From JBKEAJ01 sp047974415 (GTDB lineage Bacteria; Bacteroidota; Bacteroidia; Bacteroidales; Prolixibacteraceae): DNA of 24,833 bases. Below, one piece after another: positions 1 through 6,754 of this stretch (position 1 is its first letter; every line of letters starts with the position of its first letter). The stretch lies in contig JBKECH010000115.1 in the NCBI GenBank assembly GCA_047974415.1, forward strand, positions 1 through 24,833, in the 5' to 3' direction. The notes beneath the pieces were generated by a model, which saw only the letters and a program-made list of their open reading frames with translations, had not been told where the DNA came from and ran no database searches. A program made the translations under genes and the position numbers.

Positions 1-24
1 CACGCCAATATCAGCCACTTACAC

Positions 25-131
25 GCCAAAAACCGCCAAATCTGTGACTGATTTTGTAGGTTGCGAATCAGTCACGAATTAGTCACAAAACTATGGCGGT
101 TTTTGGCTTATACTACCTACTAGCAACCTAC
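25..131. repeat. Nested inverted repeats at left edge
   Basis: A perfect 14-bp inverted repeat, GCCAAAAACCGCCA at 25-38 and TGGCGGTTTTTGGC at 94-107, encloses a second pair, GTGACTGAT at 44-52 and ATCAGTCAC at 67-75. A third pair, GTAGGTTGC at 56-64 and GCAACCTAC at 123-131, overlaps both. No convincing gene crosses this stretch; the short open frames entering from the window edge stop by position 79. Layered symmetry of this kind is typical of protein-binding or recombination sites, but no recombinase gene is visible and the function is unknown. Confidence 0.6.
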
Positions 132-142
132 ATGAAAATAGC

Positions 143-177
143 AAAAGCCCTATAAACATTGGCGTTATAGGACTTTT
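143..177 (-). terminator. Hairpin terminator, probably minus strand
   Basis: A 13-bp stem (143-155 with 165-177) has a single imperfect position. In minus-strand RNA it is a G-U pair; in plus-strand RNA it is a C-A mismatch, so minus-strand use is more likely. The minus-strand stem ends in a T-run. It lies 144 bp beyond the terminator of the tRNA gene, so it would be a second stop site or the end of a short unknown transcript. Confidence 0.45.
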
Positions 178-320
178 TACTATATTTTCATCATTCAACT
201 ACTCGTAGTCGACTTCTTGAAAAATGTTTAACTTGCTGTTTGATAGGTAATTAGTGAATATCTTGGCATTTTAGGTCATGTTTTAGCCACGATTATTTTT
301 CAAACAGAATCAAATAAAAA

Positions 321-350
321 AAGTCCTACGTTGTTGATAATGTAGGACTT
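321..350 (-). terminator. Rho-independent terminator of tRNA-Ser
   Basis: AAGTCCTAC (321-329) pairs with GTAGGACTT (342-350) around a 12-nt loop. On the minus strand the stem is followed directly by a run of T residues, as expected for an intrinsic terminator. It begins 37 bp past the 3' end of the minus-strand tRNA gene and has no other obvious client. Confidence 0.75.
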
Positions 351-386
351 GGTAGTTTTTGACCGCTATTTGGCTGGTCGTTAAAG

Positions 387-473
387 CGGAGAGTGGGGGA
401 TTCGAACCCCCGGTACGGTTGCCCGTACGTCAGTTTAGCAAACTGGTGGTTTCAGCCACTCACCCAACTCTCC
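387..473 (-). tRNA. tRNA-Ser (anticodon GCU)
   Basis: Read on the minus strand, the 87-nt sequence starts GGAGAGT and ends ACTCTCC plus discriminator G, giving a perfect 7-bp acceptor stem. The anticodon loop TTGCTAA carries GCT (positions 34-36), which reads AGC/AGU serine codons. A long variable arm (GTACGGG..CCGTAC) follows, the mark of a class II tRNA such as serine, and the T-arm holds the canonical GGTTCGAATCC. G is the expected serine discriminator. The 3' CCA is not encoded. The lowest pair of the anticodon stem (27-43) is a C-A mismatch. Confidence 0.95.
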
Positions 474-484
474 GTATCTTTCAC

Positions 485-530
485 GCCACAAAAGTAATCT
501 TTTTTTTTGTATGTCAAATACTTTTGTGGC
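485..530. repeat. 12-bp inverted repeat over the tRNA promoter
   Basis: GCCACAAAAGTA (485-496) and TACTTTTGTGGC (519-530) are perfect inverted copies separated by 22 bp. The left arm contains the -7 box of the tRNA promoter and the right arm lies just upstream of its -33 box. A dimeric regulator or cruciform-like structure is possible, but chance duplication of the promoter motif cannot be excluded. Confidence 0.55.
489..518 (-). promoter_or_regulatory. Promoter of tRNA-Ser
   Basis: On the minus strand TTTG (518-515) is followed after 18 nt by TACTTTTG (496-489). This matches the Bacteroidetes primary-sigma pattern of a -33 TTTG and a -7 TAnnTTTG. The -7 box lies 15 bp before the first base of the tRNA, which fits a short 5' leader. 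The match and position are both good; the spacer is about one base shorter than usual. Confidence 0.7.
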
Positions 531-532
531 AA

Positions 533-559
533 ATATTTGTTACTCAAAATAACAAATAT
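533..559. repeat. 10-bp inverted repeat upstream of tRNA promoter
   Basis: ATATTTGTTA (533-542) and TAACAAATAT (550-559) form a perfect AT-only hairpin with a 7-nt loop. It sits directly behind the 485-530 repeat. It has no T-tract and no gene feeding into it, so it is not an obvious terminator; role unknown. Confidence 0.45.
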
Positions 560-1055
560 CCGCTATAGCCTAATAGTTACCAGATAATCTCAAAAAAAAT
601 AAAAAAAGAAGTTTGTATTTTCGGAACTCAAATTATCTTTGAGCTAAGAAACCAGAACACGATCTCTCATGACAAATGTAAGCTTATTTTCTCAAATAAC
701 ACGATTACTTGGTTCAACCTAGAATAAGCACTAGCTTGCCTATTGCATGTTCCAATATCTTCAAAATAAGTGCTTTGTCAGGTTTAGATGCAATGCATTG
801 CGTCTTTATTCACCAAAAACCTTGTTTTATCGAGCGTGAAGCCCTCGCTATGGCGTTCCAATACATATACTGGGTTGAATGAGCAAGTGTCGATAAATAT
901 TTTGGCTAAATAAGTTACAATATGACAGAGTGGCAAGCCTTGATATTTGGCTTTCTAGCCCAGGCTTCTGATGTTTTAGCAAATTCTCTATTTACGGACT
1001 AGGCAAGCGCTCTAAAATAAATATATTTAGTGTTCATCTAAGTATTTATTTTGTA
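560..1055. other. Non-coding region without a recognised gene
   Basis: About 500 bp between the tRNA region and the first TlpA gene. I see no plausible protein gene. It contains one copy of a dispersed repeat (809-876), a near-palindrome GATGCAATGCATTGCGTC just before it, and a loose inverted pair AAGCACT/AGTGCTT near 726-776. Minus-strand reading through the repeat gives a short frame ending at the near-palindrome, but its only upstream boundary is a stop codon and no good start is seen. Confidence 0.5.
809..876 (+). repeat. Dispersed 68-bp repeat, copy A
   Basis: This segment aligns without gaps to 15161-15228 with 8 mismatches in 68 positions (about 88 percent identity), in the same orientation. 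The longest shared blocks include CCTTGTTTTAT, TGAAGCCCTCG and GGCGTTCCAATACATA. Similarity falls away on both sides. Both copies are intergenic. Translated on the minus strand both give a related string containing YVLER and KTR, so the element may be the remnant of a small coding repeat; no intact gene is seen. Confidence 0.75.
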
Positions 1056-1063
1056 TATATTTG
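1056..1063 (+). promoter_or_regulatory. Candidate -7 promoter element for TlpA gene 1
   Basis: TATATTTG matches the Bacteroidetes -7 consensus TAnnTTTG exactly and lies 93 bp before the start codon at 1157. No clear TTTG is present at the -33 spacing; TTTAGTG around 1026 is the nearest. Hence only a candidate. Confidence 0.45.
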
Positions 1064-1156
1064 TGCCGTGAAACTCTGATTTTGTTGAGTTTAGACAAAA
1101 TGTATCTTGTTGAAAATAAATAAAAACTAGGCCTGTGCCTTTAAATTAAAATTAGA

Positions 1157-2560
1157 ATGAATAAATTAAAAACATTATTTCAGTTGTCGCTGATTTTATC
1201 TGTCGTATTACTTAGCTCTTGCGGCGGAACGAGCTCGAGTAATAGTGGTCCTGCAACCATAAGTGGGAAATGGGATAGGACAGACAATGCCCTCTCGCTA
1301 TTTAAAATAGAGGATGGTCGTACTGTCGAAATTAGCAATACCAAACTTGCTGACGATAAGAGCTTTGCTTTTGCTGTGCCTCTTAAAGAGGAAGGGTTCT
1401 ATGTGTTGGGAACAATTACACCTCCCCGTACATTGGTCAAAAACACACATATGTATACATTCTATCTAAAGCCTGGCGATCAGTTGGAAGTTGAAGTGAA
1501 CGATTCTACCTATAGCTTAGTAGGTAACAATACTAAGGAAAACAAGGCAATGGAGCAGTGGCATAATTTCGTATTTCCACTGGAGAATGGATTCTATTTT
1601 GATAGGTCTGTGAGCAAGCCAAGATCATCCACATACGTTAGCTTCTATCCAGTAGCAGAAAAGAAGTTAGAAGAGTTGAAGTCTTTAAAGATTGACGAGA
1701 CCAATAATTCAAAGTTCGACAATGTGTTTGCCAAGTTTAGAGAATATGACCTTATGCATTTGTTGGTAGGCTATCATTTCCTTCCTCGCACTGCTCATCC
1801 AAAGGCTGAGGAATATCTCCCATATCTTAAAACGTTGGATCTTAGTAAAATCACCTCCGATGCTGGTTTGCTTGAATATCCTTACGGTAGTTCATTGCTC
1901 AACCAGTTGCTTATGATAAATAAATTTGCCAATGGAGAGAAATTTAAAGGTGAATTTATTGGCGTTATAAAGAACGATACCTTGATAGGAGAAATGGTTG
2001 TTTATCAATCTCGGTTCATAAAATCGCATAATGAGTTTTTGGAATATATTGAGACAAACAAAAAATATATCGTTACTGATAGTCAGAAGTCTAGAATGGA
2101 TGAGAAAAAACTTGAGTTGGCTCAGAACAATAAGGAAGGACAGCCAGCGGTAGACTTCAAATATCCTGACATCAACGGCAAAATGGTAGCACTTTCAGAT
2201 CTAAGAGGTAAAGTGGTACTCATTGATGTTTGGGCAACATGGTGTGGTCCTTGCAAGAAAGAAATTCCACACTTGAAGAAACTTGAGAAAGAATATCATG
2301 GAAAAGACGTAGTGTTTATGTCTGTGTCTGTGGATAATGAAAAGGATAAGCAGAAGTGGGTGGACTTCGTTAAAAAAGAGAAGCTGCCAGGGCTTCAGCT
2401 TTTTGCTGGAGGTTTTAAAAGTGATATAGCACAGAACTATAAAATAACAGCTATCCCTCGTTTTATGCTTGTCGACAAAAATGGTAACCTGGTATCGTCG
2501 GCAGCACCGCGCCCTTCGCATCCCGAGTTGAAGGAAGCAATAAACAAATTGTTGAAATAG
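1157..2560 (+). CDS. TlpA-family thioredoxin lipoprotein, paralogue 1
   Basis: 467-residue thiol-disulfide oxidoreductase of the TlpA/ResA type, probably anchored in the envelope and facing the periplasm. The signal peptide ends in lipobox L-S-S-C with lipidated Cys22. The next residues (GGTSSS) lack the acidic residues linked to surface export in Bacteroidetes, so a periplasmic side is likely. Residues about 35-130 resemble the DUF4369-type N-terminal domain of this family. The C-terminal thioredoxin fold (about 330-467) carries the active site WCGPC at 362-366 and a cis-proline motif AIPRF. It would reduce or exchange disulfides in partner envelope proteins; the partner is not known. The paralogue at 12169-13572 has the same length, and their thioredoxin domains are far more alike than their N-terminal halves. 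A strong terminator follows, so the gene is probably transcribed alone. Confidence 0.9.
   Translation: MNKLKTLFQLSLILSVVLLSSCGGTSSSNSGPATISGKWDRTDNALSLFKIEDGRTVEISNTKLADDKSFAFAVPLKEEGFYVLGTITPPRTLVKNTHMYTFYLKPGDQLEVEVNDSTYSLVGNNTKENKAMEQWHNFVFPLENGFYFDRSVSKPRSSTYVSFYPVAEKKLEELKSLKIDETNNSKFDNVFAKFREYDLMHLLVGYHFLPRTAHPKAEEYLPYLKTLDLSKITSDAGLLEYPYGSSLLNQLLMINKFANGEKFKGEFIGVIKNDTLIGEMVVYQSRFIKSHNEFLEYIETNKKYIVTDSQKSRMDEKKLELAQNNKEGQPAVDFKYPDINGKMVALSDLRGKVVLIDVWATWCGPCKKEIPHLKKLEKEYHGKDVVFMSVSVDNEKDKQKWVDFVKKEKLPGLQLFAGGFKSDIAQNYKITAIPRFMLVDKNGNLVSSAAPRPSHPELKEAINKLLK
2132..2199 (+). repeat. 68-bp identical tract shared by TlpA genes, arm 1
   Basis: These 68 bases are identical, base for base, to the reverse complement of 12533-12600 in the second TlpA gene. 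The tract runs from the linker into the start of the thioredoxin domain and is in the same reading frame in both genes. Synonymous differences begin directly on either side, so the identity exceeds what protein conservation requires. Because the genes face each other, the two tracts form an inverted repeat about 10.3 kb apart. Confidence 0.85.
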
Positions 2561-2578
2561 AAATGATGGAAATATTGA

Positions 2579-2616
2579 AATGCAGCACAGGCTTTCAGCT
2601 GTGCTGCATTTTTTAT
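2579..2616 (+). terminator. Strong rho-independent terminator
   Basis: AATGCAGCACAG (2579-2590) pairs perfectly with CTGTGCTGCATT (2599-2610) around an 8-nt loop, and a run of T residues follows on the plus strand. It starts 18 bp after the stop codon of the first TlpA gene. Confidence 0.9.
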
Positions 2617-2775
2617 GGTGATTGTACAAATAGTAGGGGTGAATCTATGAGCTCGCCCTCAACTCAAAATTATTATAGTTACTGGCAATAAGCCCGAAAG
2701 AATAAGGGAACAAAAGTAAATACAATCCTCGAAGGAGTGACACAACAAAATATAAAAAGATGAAACCTTCATGCA

Positions 2776-2886
2776 GTAGGCTATAGGCTGTAAGCCTAAG
2801 TACACACAGGAGGATGATTAATAAACCAGCAAAAGCTTAAAAGCTATATGAGGTAGGCTATATGCCTAAAGCCTAGAGCTTACAGC
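2776..2886. repeat. Cluster of small hairpins before protease-like gene
   Basis: GTAGGCTATA occurs twice (2776-2785 and 2853-2862). Each copy runs into a small hairpin of the form TAGGC-N5-GCCTA (2784-2798 and 2854-2868). GCTGTAAGC at 2787-2795 is also the inverse of GCTTACAGC at 2878-2886. The cluster ends 21 bp before the ATG at 2908, so it probably lies in the 5' leader of that gene. The rest of 2617-2890 shows nothing else. Confidence 0.5.
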
Positions 2887-2907
2887 TTATTGCATAATTT
2901 TAAAAAG

Positions 2908-4200
2908 ATGAAAAAAAAGTCCCAATTAATAAGCTTTCTACTAGCAACACTGTTCGTTTGTGTACAATCTTGTACACCTAATAAGGCTAAGCAAAAAGAA
3001 AACCAGGAGGCACAAGAGCATGCAAAGATTAATTATGACAGTCTTATAAATAAAATTGCGAATGCCTTTGCAACACGAGATACTGCGTTAATAAGACCTT
3101 TGTTAGCCTCCGATTTCTCCATATCGACACAAACATGGCCAACATCGAGAAACATGCTTCATCGCATTTTCGTTCATTCGGATTTAAATTGCAAAGTTGA
3201 GCTCTCCAATAAAGACGTGCAAAAGCTGTCGGAGGGAAGAGCAAAGGTGGAATTGAAATACATTTTTGAGGATACCACCAAGCTTAGCAATATTACGCTA
3301 GATAAAAATGGAAAGATTGAATATGTAGACTATTTCGACCAACAATATGGATTGTTCCGCGATAAACCCTCAAAATTGGTGGCAACTATTCCCTTCGAAT
3401 ATCGAAATGGCGAAATCGTGGTCAAAATTAAATTAAACGACAACGGCAAAGAGCTTAATTTCCTTTTTGACACTGGAGCCGACGGAATGGCAATAACAGA
3501 TTCCTTGGCAAAAGTGCAAGGGCTTAAAGTGGCTCGTTCTCAGTCTACTTCCGTAGTTGGAGGAAATGTAGATGTCAATATATCTTCTGGCAATACTGTC
3601 CATGTAGGGGAGGTGTCGTTGCTTAACTGCAATATCGCAATCTTTAATCAGCGACGTGGTAATACTGATGGGATATTGGGGCTTACCTTGGCAAATAGAT
3701 ATATAGTCAATGTAGACTTCGACAGTTCTCTAATAAAGCTTTTTAATTTCGGTGCTTACGAAGATGCTGATAAAGAGCATGCTGTGCGCATAACCGTTCC
3801 TTCTGGCTTGGCAATGATTGATGGAGGTCTTAACGTAAATGGTAAAGAGGATGTTCATGGAAGATTTGTATTTGATACAGGGGCTAAGTTTACCCTTGTT
3901 TGTTTCAATAATTATGTGAGCAAGAACAGGCTCTTGGTTGGAGGTTTCGATTATGATTCTGTAACTAATATGACTAGTTTTGGACAAAATACGACAATCT
4001 ACAATGGGCAGGTCGATAAATTTTGGTTTGGCAACAAGCAGATTGTGGTGGAAAATATGCCTGTTAGCATGCAGGCTTCGTCGGGTAATACTGATTGGGC
4101 TCCCGATGCTGACGGTTCTTTAGGCATCCGTTTTACAGAGAACTACAACTTTACCATAAACCTTGTGAACAAAGAAATTACGTTCACGTCCCGGAAGTAA
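2908..4200 (+). CDS. Bilobed aspartyl-protease-like lipoprotein
   Basis: 430-residue lipoprotein with two aspartic-protease lobes. I start it at the ATG at 2908, because this begins a normal signal peptide (MKKK, hydrophobic core, lipobox V-Q-S-C, Cys22). A TTG 18 bp upstream would only add charged residues. Residues about 43-145 look like an NTF2/SnoaL-type fold. From about 160 come two lobes, each with a catalytic-type Asp-Thr-Gly: D188-T189-G190 and D323-T324-G325. GILGL and a later GSLGI match the conserved Gly-rich segment that follows each active loop in clan AA proteases. Having both Asp residues in one chain suggests a pepsin-like monomer rather than a retropepsin dimer. Substrate and cellular face are unknown; the residues after Cys22 (TPNKAK) do not resemble a surface-export signal. 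Expression could be coupled to the importer operon it converges with. Confidence 0.8.
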   Translation: MKKKSQLISFLLATLFVCVQSCTPNKAKQKENQEAQEHAKINYDSLINKIANAFATRDTALIRPLLASDFSISTQTWPTSRNMLHRIFVHSDLNCKVELSNKDVQKLSEGRAKVELKYIFEDTTKLSNITLDKNGKIEYVDYFDQQYGLFRDKPSKLVATIPFEYRNGEIVVKIKLNDNGKELNFLFDTGADGMAITDSLAKVQGLKVARSQSTSVVGGNVDVNISSGNTVHVGEVSLLNCNIAIFNQRRGNTDGILGLTLANRYIVNVDFDSSLIKLFNFGAYEDADKEHAVRITVPSGLAMIDGGLNVNGKEDVHGRFVFDTGAKFTLVCFNNYVSKNRLLVGGFDYDSVTNMTSFGQNTTIYNGQVDKFWFGNKQIVVENMPVSMQASSGNTDWAPDADGSLGIRFTENYNFTINLVNKEITFTSRK

Positions 4201-4214
4201 AAAGAATCTTTATT

Positions 4215-4248
4215 TTCTAGACATACGCTAATTAGTGTATGTCTAGAA
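4215..4248. repeat. 12-bp hairpin after protease-like gene
   Basis: TTCTAGACATAC (4215-4226) and GTATGTCTAGAA (4237-4248) are perfect inverted arms with a 10-nt loop that is itself nearly palindromic. It lies 14 bp after the stop codon. There is no T-run on either strand, so it could stabilise the 3' end of the mRNA rather than terminate transcription. Confidence 0.55.
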
Positions 4249-4283
4249 TATCAGGGATTTGGACTAGAAATCAAGGCTTGCGA

Positions 4284-4319
4284 CACTTTGTGAATTTGCA
4301 ATGGTGAATTTGCAAAGTG
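4284..4319. repeat. Tandem 12-bp direct repeat inside an inverted repeat
   Basis: GTGAATTTGCAA occurs at 4290-4301 and again at 4304-4315. The pair is framed by CACTTTG (4284-4290) and CAAAGTG (4313-4319), which are inverted copies. The element is short and lies between a hairpin and a terminator in the convergent gap; function unknown. Confidence 0.45.
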
Positions 4320-4349
4320 AGCATAACGCAGAAATTGGACTTTAATTAT

Positions 4350-4386
4350 AAAGCCCTCGATACATTGCATATCGAGGGCTTTTTTA
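4350..4386. terminator. Terminator between convergent genes
   Basis: AAAGCCCTCGATA (4350-4362) pairs perfectly with TATCGAGGGCTTT (4370-4382) over a 7-nt loop. On the plus strand the stem runs straight into Ts. The minus strand also ends in a short T/A-rich tail, so the structure probably serves both the plus-strand protease-like gene and the minus-strand importer operon that ends at 4404. Confidence 0.85.
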
Positions 4387-4403
4387 GGGGTGTTTAATGC
4401 TTG

Positions 4404-5957
4404 TTAATATCCTTGCATATATTCGTCTTCTTTTATGTTTGGCGAGATAAACATAATATCTTTTATTCTTCCAGTTCCCTCTTTGATAAAATCGGGGGCA
4501 CTTTCTAGGTTGCCTGCTCTTTTTTGGAAGAAATATATTTTGTAGTCATTAGAGGCACTTGTAGTTCCTACTATCACATAGTTATATTTGTATCGAGGCT
4601 CTTTTGGTGCTCCGTATTTGCGATGGCGAATCATTGTTATCTCTTCTCCGTCTGCCGCTGAGAATTGTAGTTTCTCAAGTCCGCTGGATAAGTTCCTAGA
4701 CCATAATTCATTGTTTACAGCAAAATATAACACAGCTTCGTCCTGACTTGTAGATATAAGTGTAGCATCATAGAGCTTTTGTTCCTTGTCGATATCTTTC
4801 AAGTTGTTTATAGATATTTCAAAGTTGTTAGTGAGTGGCGATATGCGAGCTAGGCTTTTTGTGTTGTCATTTTTGTCGCGCATAAAAGCAACCGCAGGGG
4901 TGTTGCGAGAGGTGTTGTCCATAACTCCCATATAAATCATCTCTTTGTTGGTGTTACTTGTTGCCATCTCCGAATTTGCCATTGCTTTTACGGGGGTCAT
5001 TGTTGCCGACGTGCCACCTGCATGCGTAATGAAAGAGCTGCTTGTTTCGTCGTAGAACAGTCTGAATTTTCTGCTTGTGAGGGCAAAATCTGACAGGTTG
5101 TAGTCCGAATATTTATCATCTTTGGCAATAGGAGCAGTGAACACCCCAGAGTTGGGGTAACTGATTGCGATTTTGTGAACTTTCCCGTCGTTTATGGTGT
5201 AGTACATTTGTCTGTAGTGAGAAAACCCGATGTAGCCCATGTCCTTTACAGCTGGAGCTTCGTAGGCAAAGTCGTCAAAACTTCTTACTTCTTCCAGAGT
5301 GTTTATGTAGTTAAAAGCTATATCTTTTTCAGACATTGCCACAAGGACATTTGTGTTCTTTGCTTTGCCATCCTCGCCAACATCTACGAAGGTTTTGTAG
5401 GACGTGAAATAGTTTATCATCTTGGCTTTACCCTCAAGATTCTTCCCATTGATTTTGCTGTATATGTTAGGAGTCATGCTTGTAGGCGTAATCGTATCTT
5501 TGACCCTAAACATATCTAGGTCTGAGTTTGCACCGTCGTCTTTTAAAACATACCATCCTCGGGTATATGCCGTTTCTACACTCAGTGTGCAAGAAATCAA
5601 CTTGGAGAGTCCTGTATTCTTGTTTCGGACGCTAAATATCAATCTCCAATTTGGGCTGTTTTGGTCTATTAGAAAGCGTATGTCCTTGGTGTGGGATAGT
5701 GTATCGACCTTTGCAACCGTGCCTGTCAAATCTTCTTGGTACATAAGCCAAAAATACTCAAACTCTGCGTCTGGAGTGGTCGATGTAACCTTTGGGGTAA
5801 TGATTAATGAATCGATCATAGTGATACCCTTGTAGTTCTGACGTATACCTTCGACAGAAATAACTTCTGTTTCGTCATAATCGTAGTTTCCCATGTCTTT
5901 GTAACACGATGACATTAATAAGGTCACAAGTATTACTACTAATATATTATTCTTCAT
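4404..5957 (-). CDS. PKD-like family lipoprotein of SusCD operon
   Basis: 517-residue lipoprotein, last gene of the importer operon. The signal peptide ends in lipobox M-S-S-C with Cys18. The mature start (CYKDMGNYDYDE) is rich in acidic and aromatic residues, as in many surface-exported Bacteroidetes lipoproteins. The N-terminal third (EFEYFWLMY, then RLIFSVRNKNTG) resembles the beta-sandwich repeats of the PKD-like family that follows SusD and DUF4843 genes. The rest has no motif I can assign and may be beta-propeller-like. The likely role is substrate capture at the cell surface beside the SusCD importer. It starts 29 bp after the upstream DUF4843 gene and ends just before the shared terminator. 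Confidence 0.8.
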   Translation of the reverse strand: MKNNILVVILVTLLMSSCYKDMGNYDYDETEVISVEGIRQNYKGITMIDSLIITPKVTSTTPDAEFEYFWLMYQEDLTGTVAKVDTLSHTKDIRFLIDQNSPNWRLIFSVRNKNTGLSKLISCTLSVETAYTRGWYVLKDDGANSDLDMFRVKDTITPTSMTPNIYSKINGKNLEGKAKMINYFTSYKTFVDVGEDGKAKNTNVLVAMSEKDIAFNYINTLEEVRSFDDFAYEAPAVKDMGYIGFSHYRQMYYTINDGKVHKIAISYPNSGVFTAPIAKDDKYSDYNLSDFALTSRKFRLFYDETSSSFITHAGGTSATMTPVKAMANSEMATSNTNKEMIYMGVMDNTSRNTPAVAFMRDKNDNTKSLARISPLTNNFEISINNLKDIDKEQKLYDATLISTSQDEAVLYFAVNNELWSRNLSSGLEKLQFSAADGEEITMIRHRKYGAPKEPRYKYNYVIVGTTSASNDYKIYFFQKRAGNLESAPDFIKEGTGRIKDIMFISPNIKEDEYMQGY

Positions 5958-5986
5958 TTGTTGTATTATTTAATTTGTTATATATG

Positions 5987-6739
5987 CTAAGGGAATACTA
6001 CCAGTTCTCCGTCTTCGTCTATCAATGGGGCGTCTGGGTATTTGGCAAGGGCGAGTTTGCATTTTTCTGCCCAGAAAAGCATGTAGCTCATGTCCGCCAT
6101 TATCTCAGTGAGAAATTCGTCGTTCCATGGTTTCCCTGTTGCATCAATCATAAAGCGATGTTTTACATTGCTGTATTTTCCTAAGTATCTTTCCAGATAT
6201 CGCCATTTATTTGGGCGTTCTAGGATGTCGCTAAAATATACCTTTCGCCAAAGTAGTCTAGAATCTCCCAGTCCAAAATGTTTGTTGGCGTCTAAGGCTA
6301 GTTTCAATACGTAAGTGCGAGAAGTCAATGAGGTGTCTCTTTTTAGTATAACTGGCAGACTAAGATGTGCTTCTCCTGCTTTAATCACATATAGAGAAGA
6401 GACCTCAGGGTTATCAAAGGCGACATAATGAACACCTGGCTGTGCGTTTAATGTGTCGGCAACATTTTCTTGCACAAGTTTTATGGGGCGGTCAAAGTCT
6501 TTAATACCTCCTGTGGCGTATAGGTCGAAATATACAGTGTCTTGTGTTACTGAGGATCCTTCGTAAACAAAAGAATATGATTTTGCTGTATCGTTGAAAG
6601 CGTAGTGGGTCCCATAAATTAAAGACGGGTCGGGACCAAACTCCAGGTGCTCGGAGCCTTCGTACGAACTGTAATCGCGCTCGCAGGAATAAAATATTCC
6701 CAAACAAGCAATTAGTGATATGATAATTTGTTTTTTCAT
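5987..6739 (-). CDS. DUF4843 lipoprotein
   Basis: 250-residue lipoprotein between SusD and the PKD-like protein. The signal peptide ends F-Y-S-C with Cys19, followed by ERDYSSYEGSE, an acidic stretch consistent with export to the cell surface. The pattern of a short TVYFDLYATGG strand, then a proline-containing strand (DRPIKLVQE), then LSLPVILKRD matches what I know of DUF4843, a family found almost only in this operon position. It probably acts as an accessory subunit of the SusCD importer. It starts 15 bp after SusD and ends 29 bp before the next gene, so translation is tightly grouped. No catalytic motif is visible. Confidence 0.8.
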   Translation of the reverse strand: MKKQIIISLIACLGIFYSCERDYSSYEGSEHLEFGPDPSLIYGTHYAFNDTAKSYSFVYEGSSVTQDTVYFDLYATGGIKDFDRPIKLVQENVADTLNAQPGVHYVAFDNPEVSSLYVIKAGEAHLSLPVILKRDTSLTSRTYVLKLALDANKHFGLGDSRLLWRKVYFSDILERPNKWRYLERYLGKYSNVKHRFMIDATGKPWNDEFLTEIMADMSYMLFWAEKCKLALAKYPDAPLIDEDGELVVFP

Positions 6740-6754
6740 TTTTGTGTTGTTTAA

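Noticed and set aside
1..79. Possible C-terminal end of a protein entering from the left edge
   Set aside because: All three plus-strand frames are open only for 14 to 26 codons, and the stretch overlaps the inverted repeats; no family motif can be seen.
387..473. tRNA gene as an occupied integration site
   Set aside because: No second copy of the tRNA 3' end and no integrase occur in the window.
359..568. Plus-strand open frame of 69 codons
   Set aside because: It is antisense to the tRNA-Ser gene and its promoter; its openness follows from the tRNA sequence, and the protein has no recognisable feature.
809..985. Short minus-strand frame through repeat copy A as a real small gene
   Set aside because: It lacks a convincing start codon and is shared with copy B only over the repeat core, so a repeat explains it better.
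2201..2629. Minus-strand open frame of 142 codons under the TlpA-1 3' end
   Set aside because: It is antisense to the conserved thioredoxin domain and begins inside a strong terminator; Cys- and Phe-rich composition is typical of a shadow frame.
4284..4319. Start of a CRISPR-like array
   Set aside because: There are only two 12-bp units with a 2-bp gap and no cas genes; the spacing is wrong for CRISPR.
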